This document shows positions 1 through 10,811 of a stretch of 64,000 nucleotides of DNA, piece after piece. The notes under the pieces are model-generated. The model searched no databases. It was given only the letters and a program-made list of their open reading frames with translations, and was not told where the DNA came from. Position 1 is the first letter of the stretch. Each line of letters opens with the position of its first letter. Source of the DNA: Limonium bicolor (Eukaryota > Streptophyta > Magnoliopsida > Caryophyllales > Plumbaginaceae); the NCBI GenBank assembly GCA_023374045.1, contig CM041780.1, positions 169,876,085 through 169,940,084 on the forward strand, in the 5' to 3' direction. The translations under genes were made by a program, and so were the position numbers.

Positions 1-556
1 TTTGTTCTGATTTAAGACTTCCGTTCAATTTGCTCAGTTTCTGCTTCTCTGCTCTGCTCTGATTTGACAAACTTCTACTTCGATCTGGCCTGTCACTCCT
101 CTGATTTGAGAAAGCTTCATTCTCTATCTGATTTCTGTTACAACTTCCAATCTGATTTGCTAAGCTTATGTATTAGTATACAATTATGTTCAGTATATGT
201 TTTGAGCATGCTTAGCTGATGAAGTGTATCACCTGCTGAGCTATAGTTTGGCTCACCCCTATTTCCGTCTGATTTGCAGGTTTAAGTTTCCTTTGAAGAC
301 TTCGCTCTGCTTTCTGCTTCGTCTTTCGTTTTGTATTTGTTGTCGTGGCTTATGGCCCTTTGTAATGTGATTCTGTTATGTAATGACGTTGGGCTTTCGC
401 ATGTAATGTCAGATAGACCTTGTAATCTGCTTTCAGTTAATCAAAGTGTAATTTGTTTCAGTTTTGGGTTTCGTTCGTTAGAGCCTTGCGTTATTAGGTA
501 ATAGATACGCGGCGTGTAACGTCCCTAACTCCTAGGGTGGTTTTGGGGTCGTTACA
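1..556 (+). repeat. 3' part of a Ty3/gypsy-type LTR
   Basis: The stretch ends in GGGGTCGTTACA at 556, the usual end of plant gypsy LTRs, with TGTAACGTCCC just before it at 517. Upstream is pyrimidine-rich LTR-like sequence. The 5' end lies outside the window, so neither the LTR start nor a target duplication can be checked. No ORF is present. Family assignment rests on the terminus and general texture only. Confidence 0.5.
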
Positions 557-871
557 ACGACCAACAAAGAATTTAGACCACCCAGATTGGCATTGCAGAA
601 ACGATGCATTTCTAGAAAAAATTTGGCATAGTCTCCCCTGTTTTTCTTATCTCCACCGGTTCTAAGAACCTCCACAAAATCAACCAACAGATCATCAACA
701 AGGTCACCAGCATTGTCAGCAATAATTCCACCATCACCAAGTCCACCAGAAAAAAAACTACAACCACACAAATTGTACTAGCGTCTAACACACCAAGTAA
801 AAATGGAAGACAACAAACAGTTCGAAGATGATACTAAAGTTTATTACATCCAAATCCAAGATGACAACCAC
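557..871. other. Non-coding stretch between LTR end and PMD gene
   Basis: This holds the presumed 3' untranslated side of the minus-strand PMD gene, whose stop codon is at 872-874. A short minus-strand reading frame here is not related to the PMD exons by any visible splice signal. Nothing else is recognised. Confidence 0.4.
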
Positions 872-3255
872 TAGGGTGCACCATGCTGGCGTTGGTAACT
901 ATCCCATATGTATAAAGAGCTGAACACATCCTCAAGACCATGAGTTGCAGCCCTTTGTTCTTCTTCTGGCATCCCCTGACGATAGTATGACCAGTCCCAT
1001 GCATTGTTCTCTTGGTAGAACGGGCGTGCAAGCTCACTTGCCTCAGACAGTAGCTGTAACACACTAGGTCAGGTAAGTACACATACAAAATAAAAGTGAT
1101 ATGTGATGAAGTAGTATGAAAATATGACTTACTAGACAGGGATCTGGACGATGAACCAGGGTGGTCTGATAACTCTCAGGGTTTAGGATCTTCGGGTGTG
1201 TATGCTTGGTGTACCAATCTAGGTAGAGTGGGTCGCAAGCATGCAACCGCGCATTTGTGGGCGTATACCCTGGAACCAGCAATTTAGGAGTGTTTTCCCA
1301 CAAACTATACATGGGGGGTATACACAGGTGTAGGGTGGGGTTTTTCCTCTTTTTTCAGACCTTGGGTTGGGTCTAATAGGAGGTTCAGGGATACCCTGAA
1401 TGTAACCAAATTGGCGCAGACAACGCCCAGGCAAGTATGGCTCATTCAACCCCATAACCTGTATGTTACCTATATACCATGTGCACCCTCCATGAACATT
1501 AACATTATCCCGACCGTAGGGCAACCAATCAATCTACAATGAACATAAATAGTAAGATTTAACCAACAATGAAAGACAAAAATAATAATGGTTCAATGTG
1601 TTAGCAACGACAAACACTTACATTTAGAGCAGTCAAAGCATCTAGATGCTCACGATAGCCTTGCAGTGAACGATGATCCTGCACTTGAGAGGTAGATCTC
1701 ACCCATCTTAGAGCCCAAGGTCTATCATCATTAGAGCGCCAGTCTGGGCTAATCGCTGGTCTTAATGTAGGAAAGTACGCATAAATCCAGCACTGTGCAT
1801 ATAAAACACTAGAATGATTAAGCAGTACCAATTATTAATACTCAGTGAGTTATCATATACTAGAACATTAGGACACATACCTCAAGTAACGTCATAGAAC
1901 CAGCTATCCCACTAGAGTCGGCACGAGAGGTTATCCCAAGTTGGCGATATAACCATGCAAGAGTACCAGCTCCCCATGCATATTTACGAAGCTTGGTAGC
2001 TTTCTTCATGGGAGCTACTAACGAGAACAGCTGTTGACTCAGACGACCATTTGATTTTCCAGCTAATATGGTGGTACCGATCAAATGATACAACCAACCA
2101 ACCCTGCTGCTTCATTGGGTCTTCAGGTTCATCCCTACAGTGCTCCAACAAGCTCGCAATCGATACAGCACCGGTATTAAACAATGTCTCTGTCATAGTC
2201 TCGACATCTCCTCCAAAATCAAGACAATCAGCCATTACCTCCTTCGACATCTCCCCTATCAATGGACGACCGACGATGGGAATTTGCAGTATCATCCACA
2301 CATCATGCAGAATAATCATCATCTCACCGAACGACATATGGAATGAGTTTGTATCAGGCTGCCACCTCTCCACAAAAGCACTGATGAGGGACATATTGTT
2401 GTAGGCATCTCAACCTGAGTTTTCTATACCAGAATAGTTAAGCATGTTCCTTGCTCTTTTGCAGGTTACTTGATCTTTTGGCCAGCATGTAAGCATCACC
2501 CTACGGGATTTGAAACTCAAAACCCCACGATCCTATATAATGACCAATATTCAACACTTACAAAACGTTTTATGATTTAAATGATCAAATACAGGAGAAG
2601 ATAGAGAACATACCTTAGTCGAGGTCCATAAGTCAAGCGCTACATGACCCCCGAAGCTAGTGATAACACTAGTGAGTAGTGGACCACCAGGAACTGGCAC
2701 CTCTGTCAACTTCCAAGAGGTAGGAATGACTAGAACCATCGCTAGCGCTGCTTCCTCGTCATTGTCATCCTCCTTATCCATGACTTCATCATCTTCATTA
2801 TCCTGCTCCTCATCCACGTCGGGTGAGTCCTCATCATCAGCACCACGACCACCGTCATCAGCATGTGGCGAACACTCAGTCATCACATGGTCCTCATCAG
2901 CACGGGCGGGTGATGGGCGTGGTGGACGTGATGAACTACCACCGCCTGATGTCTGAGCTTCTAACGGAGCAGTCTGGTGGCTTGCTTCCCCCGAGATATT
3001 GTAGCTAGCGCTGTGCAGTGATCTGTCTGACCAAGCACTACTGGATGATGACACCACTGGCATGCATCTCCTCGGTATATTGAACACCGCTGAGTCATCC
3101 TCCGCTACCATTGGTGGTGCAGGTGCTTCAAACGCCGGGTCGTTGAAAGATTGACCCGGATGGAACGATGAATGGTGTGCTGCTTCCATGCGGGGGGCAG
3201 GATCACTCGTCCCTTCACCAGGAGCACGTACACCACGACGGTACGAGGCCGTCAT
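872..3255 (-). pseudogene. Plant mobile domain (PMD/MAIL-like) gene, frame-broken
   Basis: The product belongs to the PMD family (PF10536), known from MAIN/MAIL proteins and from plant transposons. Five coding exons join with good GT-AG sites: 3255-2614, 2532-1881, 1792-1622, 1533-1133 and 1053-872. Exon 1 encodes a low-complexity, Asp/Glu-rich N-terminus followed by LTSVITSFGGHVALDLW, the usual lead-in to the PMD. Exon 2 carries ISAFVERWQPDTNSFHMSFG and KYAWGAGTLAWLYRQLG; exon 4 carries YLPGRCLRQFGYIQGIP and YLDWYTKHTHP. All are family hallmarks. The frame shifts by one base near 2405, near 2090, and at a six-G run (1313-1318). I chose the in-frame ATG at 3255; the frame is open a little further upstream without an ATG. 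PMD genes occur both as host genes and as transposon cargo, and here the neighbours are all transposons, so a mobile-element copy is likelier. Confidence 0.8.
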
Positions 3256-3380
3256 AGGCTGCTCCGTACCCCGGTCTTTATTCTTCCTCTTCGTGTATAC
3301 ATTTTTCACTGCTTTTTTCAGTCAATCCATCACTGCATACGAATATCACACAATTACATTCCTCATTCATAACATAAAAA

Positions 3381-3585
3381 TTCAAACATTTATAATCATA
3401 TCATTCACATTATTACAATTAAAAAAAATTCAAACATTTATAAATCAATCACAATATTTATTAGAATTAAAAAAAACAAATTAAAACATTTAAAAATTAT
3501 TCACAATATTAATTAGAATTTAAAAAATAAACAAATTAAAACATTTAAAAATCATTCACAATATTAGAATTTAAAAAAAAATAGT
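3381..3585. repeat. A/T-rich degenerate tandem repeat, about 50 bp, four units
   Basis: The motif (t)tcaaacattta / ttaaaacattta followed by a cacaatattagaatt-like tail begins at about 3381, 3429, 3481 and 3537, so the unit is 48-56 bp. It lies in the intron between the GC-rich leader exon and PMD exon 1. Confidence 0.6.
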
Positions 3586-3588
3586 TAC

Positions 3589-3935
3589 CTTCCACCGGGT
3601 AGAGCAGCGCCGCTGCTCTAATTACTCCAAGGCGAGCAACTTAGGTCCTCGGTTCAGACGCAGGCGAGCAGCACCTCTCCTCTGCGCAGACGCGGTCGAG
3701 GAGCACCACTCCTCTCCGAAGACGCGGGCGAGCTGCTCTACTACTCGAGCCCCCTGTGTCGCTGGAGAACAGAAGTCGCAAGCCGCGACACTCCTCGCCC
3801 TGGTGTCGATCGAGTACCGCTACTCCTCGCCGGTCTTCTAGGCGAGCACCACCAATCCTCGCCGCACTCCCAACCGAGTAGCCCTCCTCCTCACCTCTCT
3901 ACAGATCGAGCCGCACCAGGGCTCGCCCCTATACT
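3589..3935 (-). other. GC-rich, repeat-built candidate leader exon of the PMD gene
   Basis: On the minus strand this GC-rich block ends in GGAAG before GTAACTA, a good splice donor at 3588, and the next AG acceptor lies just upstream of PMD exon 1. The block is made of roughly eight diverged 32-48 base units of the type GGCGAGGAG...CTCG. Several can fold into small hairpins, for example GAGGAGTGGTGCTCCTC. The surroundings are strongly A/T-rich, so the composition jump is sharp. An in-frame stop and lack of an ATG suggest it is untranslated. Exon status is inferred from the splice sites only. Confidence 0.4.
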
Positions 3936-4101
3936 ATTTTTTTTCAAAATTTTCAAGTTTCATCCGAATTTTCCATGCTAGATCTAGCTCAATTGATGTT
4001 GAATTTGAAAAAACTAACACCAAATTCATACTCGGGACACCCAAATCTATAAGTTGGAAAAAAAAATTCGAAAAACTCACCGGAAAATTTTTCCGGCAGT
4101 G

Positions 4102-4260
4102 GTCCTGCGGTGGTTGGCGGCGGCGGGTGGCGGCTCCGGCGGTGGCTCCGGCGGCGGCTCTGGCAGTCAGAATAGAGCTTCTTAAGGAAGAGAGAGAGAG
4201 GAGAGAGAGTGAGTAAGAGAGAAATGAGTAATCCTAGGAAGGTTAGGCTATATATAGTAC
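4102..4260 (-). promoter_or_regulatory. TATA-type promoter and CT-rich leader of the PMD gene
   Basis: On the minus strand a TATATATAG box lies at about 4238-4248. About 30 bases downstream comes a CT-rich tract (the GA tract at 4188-4225 on the plus strand), typical of plant 5' leaders, then a GGC/GGT trinucleotide tract at 4102-4160. Order and spacing fit transcription toward the PMD exons. Inferred from sequence only. Confidence 0.45.
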
Positions 4261-4873
4261 GAGCGTTTTTTTACCCAAAATTGACGTTTTCAACTGCGAT
4301 TTCAGTACGACGTTCTGAAAGTGTAACAATGTTTGTAATTTAGTCAAACACAACATAAAATGTCTTTAACTTACGTGGACTCACAATTATAACGTTTAAA
4401 TGTGATTAAAAAGGGTTTAACGTCTTTTATTACAATTAAAACGTTTTTCACCCGAGTTTCTTTAACTGTTTACGCTCAAGAAATTATTTAAAAAAAAACA
4501 AAAGTTACAACACGACATCATTACATGTGTACAACGCCAGTATGAATTTAAAAAAATTTGTACTGCGGTGATTAGTAATTTTGTACTGCGAATAGCAACC
4601 CAGGAATTTTAAATGACTGGAAAAAATAAATGGCTGTAATTAATACGATATTTAAATTGCTGGAATAATTAAATGACAGAAATTAGTAGAAATAAAAATA
4701 GCAAAAGAAAATGACAAAATAAAAATAAGACTGAATTATGAAACAAAATCAATATAGCAAACAAAATATTTAAATAAAATATTAACAGAATAAAGAAAAC
4801 AAAATATTATAGAAACAAATATTATAATATAACCGGTGAATTATCCAGGGCTTAGGGACTAGAATAAATCAAG
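4261..4873 (-). other. Gene-free stretch downstream of the retrotransposon primer site
   Basis: A/T-rich sequence without coding signal. It follows the minus-strand primer binding site and so begins the internal region of the gypsy element; where that element's own sequence stops is not visible. Confidence 0.4.
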
Positions 4874-4891
4874 TCCCCGGCAACGGCGCCA
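4874..4891 (-). other. tRNA-Asp primer binding site
   Basis: The plus strand reads TCCCCGGCAACGGCGCCA, which is the 3' end of plant tRNA-Asp including CCA. The minus strand is therefore an 18-base primer binding site starting TGGCGCC, three bases from the LTR end at 4895. This sets the element's orientation (minus) and its class: tRNA-Asp sites are typical of Athila/Tat-type gypsy elements. Confidence 0.9.
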
Positions 4892-4894
4892 TTT

Positions 4895-6708
4895 TGTAGA
4901 CAGGAAAATGAGAGTGGTTGGAACTGAAATATTTAAAACAAATGAAAAAGAAATTAAAACTCAAAATACCTTACGGGCTGCAAACAAAATCCCGGTCGCA
5001 GTAGTATAGTAAAGTGGAGGCAACCGGATATCGAACTGTGGGACTAAAGGGGAATTATCTAATTCCTAAGCATTGTCACAAAAAGGGGGGATTAATTGAC
5101 TTGTTTTTATAAATGAAAAGGAAAGATAAGATAAACTGAGTAAAAGATAAATTAAACGGGACTCTGGGTTCAGGTTTATATAGTCTGCTCTTTTATGCTA
5201 TGTCTACCGGTTTTATTATAATAGTTTAGCAAAATTCCTGTTATTATCTTAAGGACTAAATCATAGACTCAAGAGAACTCGTTTACCAGAACATTCTCGG
5301 TCTAATCCAGATTCGAGCAAAACACATGTAAAAGGATTAAGTATGAGAAATTATATTTGCGTCTGAAAATACTAACTTATTAAATCATAATAAGCTTTCT
5401 ACAGATTTACGGCTTAATTAACTTGTCTATTTATCACAGATCTGATCAAAATAGATTTAGTAAAGCATTTTAATAAATTCATGAAATTTATTAAAAAGGC
5501 GAGAGATAAGCTTTAATCGTAACAAACTGTATTTAAATTAAACCGGTAAAAATATAGATTACATAATTAAACAGACTATAAATTAACCTTCACCCAGAGT
5601 ATATCCTCTTAGCCTGACATATTAACTGGTAATATGTTGGTCAGAGGTTGGACAGAATAATAACGTAGTGGTTTTTGTGGACTAAATCATAGACTCAAGA
5701 GAACTCGTTTACCAGAACATGCTCGGTCTAATCCAGATTCGAGCAAAACACATGTAAAAGGATTAAGTATGAGAAATTATATTTGCGTCTGAAAATACTA
5801 ACTTATTAAATCATAATAAGCTTTCTACAGATTTACGGCTTAATTAACCTGTCTATTTATCACAGATCTGATCAAAATAGATTTAGTAAAGCATTTTAAT
5901 AAATTCATGAAATTTATTAAAAAGGCGAGAGATAAGCTTTAATCATAACAAACTATATTTAAATTAGACCGGTAAAAATATAGATTACATAATTAAACAG
6001 ACTATAAATTAACCTTCATCCAGAGTATATCCTCTTAGCCTGACATATTAACTGGTAATATGTTGGTCAGAGGTTGGACAGAATAATAACGCAGTGGTTT
6101 TTGTGGATGAAAATGGAGTGAGATGGTGATTTTATGGAGGAAAATTGACATGGTTTTTGGGGTGGAAATGAGATATGAATTAATGGAGGGTTATATGTGT
6201 ATTTATAGTGAAAATGGGGTAAAAAGAGAGGGTATGTCGGTGTGTGAAAAGATAAAATAATATTATCTTTTCACACAATGTCGATGCAGCCCTGTACGCT
6301 GTCCGGACCAGCTGGTTCGGACATGTCGACGCTGTGTGAAAAATGCTTCGTCGACATGTGTCCGGACTTGCGTCCGGACCTATAGGGTCAGACAGGTGTT
6401 GCGTCCGGATCTGCATGTCCGGACACAGGTCCGAACGTGTGTATTTTTTTTGCTTTCTTTGCAAACTTCGACGGGCTCCAGATTCTTCGTTTGAGCTCCG
6501 ATTTGATCCCTATTTGTTGCGTTGCGAAGCTTGTGAAGTGTACTATGTGATTCCAAGACTTTTTTCTGCATTTCATACATAAAATATATCAATTCATATC
6601 AAAACATAAATCCAAGAAAATTCACATAGCAAGTGGGAAACATTGCCTAAAGTGTTGCAAGTTATAAGGTATTTAAACCCTAAAAGTCTATATATTTCGC
6701 ACTTATCA
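4895..6708 (-). mobile_element. Gypsy (Athila/Tat-like) 5' LTR of a truncated element
   Basis: Read on the minus strand, the LTR starts TGATAAGTGCG at 6708 and ends TGTCTACA at 4895, about 1.81 kb, with the tRNA-Asp primer site right after it. It contains repeated GTCCGGAC palindromes (6300-6425) and a 426-bp tandem duplication. The upstream flank at 6709 is a LINE-type ORF that it interrupts. No matching 3' LTR is in the window, so the element is truncated or continues outside. Minus-strand ORFs inside it are short and unsupported. Confidence 0.75.
5253..6104. repeat. 426-bp tandem duplication inside the LTR
   Basis: Two adjacent copies, 5253-5678 and 5679-6104, begin at ggactaaatcatagactc and are colinear without gaps. 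I count about seven single-base differences by eye, nearly all transitions, so the copies are about 98% identical and the duplication is recent relative to the LTR. Confidence 0.9.
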
Positions 6709-6711
6709 TTG

Positions 6712-7545
6712 GTGCATATCTGTATCAACCGCAATTACATCACCTAGATGTCAGGTGATTGAATGTATGGACGCCTCTGTCCATGCCTGAATCGGTATGC
6801 CTCTAATGGCTATAGAGGTTCGCCGCCTTGCTAGTTGAACAGTAGGATGCCAGTAACTCTTTCTCCATCCTTGTTTGTCCCCAGTGTCAGAAGATTTGAA
6901 TGCCTCAGCTTTGTCTTGGGATCTGAAGATTATGATGAATCTTGTGTGGGATAAACTGATGATATTTTTATAGTCTTACGCCCATTTATCAATCATGCCC
7001 TTAATATCTTTGAACTTGGTTGCCACTGGAGAGTTAACTGTTATACTCCTGTCAAGTTTCTCTTTCATATAGAGCGGGAAGTCTAGACTGATGTGGCCTT
7101 TATTTCGCCAAGCCGTGCCAGAAGGGTGAGCTTGCTGTGGAGATAGGGGGAGCATTGTTGCTCCTGCCTTTGCTCTTGATGAGTGGAGCTTGGGGTTTTC
7201 TTTGTCTAGTGAAAGTTAGGGGTGGAGTGCTTGTTGCTGGCTTCCACATTAAGGCCGTATGGGTTTGAATGCGATTGCCATCCACCAACATTCCATTTGT
7301 TTCCCTTATGGCTTAATCTGCATCTTGTTTAGATTTATATTCAACGAAGCCATACCTTGTTTTAGTACAAATCCTTGGGTTCTTGGGTAGTCGAATGCCT
7401 ACCATTGGTCCATATTTGTCAAAAACTTTCCATATGGTTCCTACTCTTGAAGACGGGTTAATGTTGTCGATGAAAACCGTTGCCCCGAGAACTGTTTTTG
7501 CACTTGCCATCTTCACGGGTTTGAGGTAGCGTGCGGATAAGATCA
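6712..7545 (-). pseudogene. LINE ORF1-type RRM + DUF4283-like fragment
   Basis: The minus strand encodes an RNA-recognition motif with RNP2 (TVFIDNI) and RNP1 (RYGFVEYK) cores at about 7500-7330. A basic Pro-rich stretch follows, then a DUF4283-like end (SIAIRGIPIQAW...LGDVIAVD) at about 6800-6715. RRM followed by DUF4283 is the layout of the first ORF of plant L1-type LINEs. In-frame stops at 7313-7315 (TAA), about 6985 and about 6748 disable it. The 5' LTR of the gypsy element cuts it off at 6708/6709. A chimeric host RRM gene is possible but less likely given the DUF4283-like part. Confidence 0.6.
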
Positions 7546-7662
7546 AGTGCATGTGCATATGCTTGAGAAACTATCTTGCATGTTTAGTGAAAGGGACCCT
7601 GAATACAAGTTGCAATGTCACTACACTTCTGGAAACAAGACAATTAAATTTCATTTAAAATT

Positions 7663-9700
7663 ATAACACCCCGGATTTTCTAACATTTGATTATGTCATT
7701 TTACTTAACAATTCAGGTTTAATATTAGTAAGTAGCATAATCAAAACCTAAATCCAAGATATTATCGCCGCACTGACAATCAAATGAGTGCTAAGGTTCA
7801 AACTATTTTTTAATCATCCAAATTATTATTAATGATAAAAAGAAAATCCTATAATGTTACGATAGTCTCTCAATAACACAAGAGTCGTAAAGTTTAAAAT
7901 AAAACTGAATAATACTTATGATGACGATGCCCCACCCCATAAACTCCACGAAAACCTGTGGCAGAAATCCAAACAAACACAGAAAAAACCACAATAAAGT
8001 TAGAAAATTGAGTAAGTTACCACTTCACTTCGTAAAAATATTTTCTTTTTTGAAATCAAATTTAACGGTATAACCACACAGCAGCATGCAAATCATCTCA
8101 ACAATATTATCACACCACAGTATAATAATCATTGTATAATACTTCATGTTTAGTTCTTAGTAACCCAATAATACATTAGCCAATTTATTTTAATTATCTT
8201 CTTTGTCCCAACACGTAGTCGGGACAAAGCAACCTTTCTCACTTTTGGGTACAATACGCAGCTGTAATCCGGATCCCAAGACGCAGCCGGGCATCTAACG
8301 TCGCCACTAAATCCTTAAGTGTGCACATCCCCTAACAGTTCAAAAGACTAAGAAGTAGATCTAGGGCTCACTATGTTCTAGTGCGGCCCACAGTGTCTTA
8401 ATCGCATGCGTCCTAATGCGACCCGCATTTATCATTTTATTCATGTATCCTAATGCGGCCTATATGCACCATGGTGTATATTCTTCCAACTCCTTTATTC
8501 ATTGTTATTATTCATCTTATAATCTCATTAAAAATCTACATATTCCTCCACAATTCAATCATGCCAACAATAATCAAGACTAAATAATTCCATTTTTGCA
8601 TAATCTCATTAATCTTCTCTAAAAAAATAATATCCAATTTTTCATCAATGTCCACCATAAAATAAATAAACTGCCTTCTTAAAATATTTCCAACAATCAT
8701 TATCACTAACAATTCATTCCTAAAATAATAGTCATAATAAACAACCACTATAAAAAGAATTATTTTACAGAGTTAATAAAAAGTTAATGAACACAATAAA
8801 GAGTATTTGTTGGGAGGAAATGAAATTGGCGAGAGAGCAGAGAGAGAGATGATGCACAAATCCAAAAGAGATGCTGAACTCGAATATAAATAAAGCTAAC
8901 CAAAAGAGAAAGAATAATAACCGACTAATTAGCGAGGATAATTAAATTGTTTAGTCAAATTAAAGAAAATCAAATGTAAGGATATATAAGAAGTTAAAAT
9001 TAATTCACTAGTACTAGTAAAGTTAGGAAATATCAAAGGATAAAAATGGTTTATTGATTAAAATAGAAAATATGAATAGTTAAAAGTAGTTCATTAATAA
9101 AATCAGGAAAACTCAAATGAAACTGATGGATTAAAATTGACTTATTTAGTATAGCTAAATCACAATAGTATTTATTGACAAAAAATCAAAGTACTATTTA
9201 AATCATAAGATTATTATTATAACTTCTTTTTTAATAAATAATTATACCAAACTATCCAGATAAATATGATGAACAATATTACTATATTAAAAATCATAAT
9301 CGGCTTATTTTCAAATGGTATATTTTTAAAATGAATCATCTTTATTAAATACAATATAATATGCTTGTAAATAATATAACGTTCTTATAAACTATATAAT
9401 ATACTTACAATCTAGATAATATATTTGTAAACATTATAATATTCATATTCTAAAATTTTAGGGGTATTTCGAAAATAGTGATTGTAATTTAATTGGAGGA
9501 TTACATATTTGTAATTTATTACTGTGTCGGAGTTGGAGATTAACGGATTTGAAATTACGTTTTGGTGTATGGCCGTAATCTTAAATGTGGCACGGGACTA
9601 GATTACATTTAAGGTGTAAAATGTAATCTATTGTTCGTACGCGCATGCCCACACTCTGTCTATGTTTCTTCATTGTGGTGCATCAGCAGGATGTCTTAAT
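7663..9700 (-). repeat. Worn gypsy-type LTR DNA and A/T-rich sequence
   Basis: The plus strand starts tataacaccccggattttc, the mirror image of a GGGGTGTTA(C/T)A LTR end, so the LTR lies on the minus strand. The stretch 8210-8480 has the direct repeats usual in such LTRs (cctaatgcgacc, cctaatgcggcc). From about 8560 to 9480 it is very A/T-rich with no coding signal. At 9570-9660 the texture changes to a block matching 29880-29960. The LTR start is not visible. Confidence 0.4.
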
Positions 9701-9817
9701 CTGTCATCCTTCTTCTTGTGAATTAAATGTCACCTAAGATTCTTCGCATCTTTCTTAACTATAAATAATCACTTGAACCTTGGAATGATGGGCTAGTACT
9801 ACAGTACCACAGGAGGT

Positions 9818-10060
9818 CACTACAAGAAAACAAGCAGATTTCGACACAAAAAAAAATGTGATTTTGACGCAGGAGTTGCGTCAAAAATTACAAAATTCAC
9901 ATGTCACACTCACGCCGTCTAGTTGACCATCAAAAAAAATTCGACGCAATTGACTTGTTTAGTTCAACGCACAGAATTGCGTCGAAAAATATTAGATCTC
10001 GACGAATTTTTTGGATAGAATTACATAAATATTGCGTTGAAATTTTTGTTGTTTTCTTAA
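9818..10060. repeat. CACTA left terminal and subterminal repeats
   Basis: After CACTACAAGAAAAC come several copies of a (T)TGCGTCGAAA/TTTCGACGCA motif in both orientations, including the inverted pair gacgcaggagttgcgtc at about 9868-9884. Subterminal arrays of short direct and inverted repeats are where CACTA TnpA-type proteins bind. A plus-strand ORF over this array is an accident of the repeats. Confidence 0.65.
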
Positions 10061-10811
10061 AAAAAATAAAAGGAACTAATTAGACTTGTCTATCCGGTAC
10101 TATTATACATCCAGTCATATCAGACGTACTGCATTGCAATGTATCCAAAATATGGATTTCAAAATCCTAATAAAAAATATGCATTACAATTATCATTATT
10201 CCACATCCAAAATGACAGTTTTTCACTACTTTCCACACCCAAATTGGTAGTTTTTCACACCCAAATATGCAGCCATAGTTTTAATACAACAATAACTAAC
10301 AGAACTATCTAGTGTTTTTCTTCTACATTCAACAGCTCATCCAGGAGCTCTTTGAGAGGCCAAGACTCCTACTTGGGCTTGCAAAGTAGCAATCTTCTGT
10401 TCCATGCTGGCCACTTGGTTTCGGAGCATGGAAACCTCTCCTTGATCAGCACGAACAACACTAGAACTAGCCCCATCAGTTGTACTCTTTTCACGGTTGA
10501 ATTGTGAAGATTTAATTCCATAACCATATCCTTTAACCCTTCCTAAAAAAACAAACACAATACTTTAATAAGAATACAAAGAACAAGAGACTAAACTATT
10601 AACAATTAGGAAACATCAGAATTGGGTTGGAGGAAGTGAAGATAGGGAAGACAAACATTAGCCTTGACCAGCACAACAATCTTGAGTGAAAGGATAAATA
10701 GATAGGTGCAAATGGCATAGTGAATGGATAGGTGCAAAAGAGGGGTCATATTCAGAGTAGAAACATGCCATAATCTAACACACTTTATCATGCATGCTTT
10801 ACTAAGCTCAT

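Noticed and set aside
2051..2404. 117-residue plus-strand ORF
   Set aside because: Antisense to PMD exon 2.
7624..7640. cactacac string as a CACTA end
   Set aside because: No CACTACAA, no subterminal motif and no partner.
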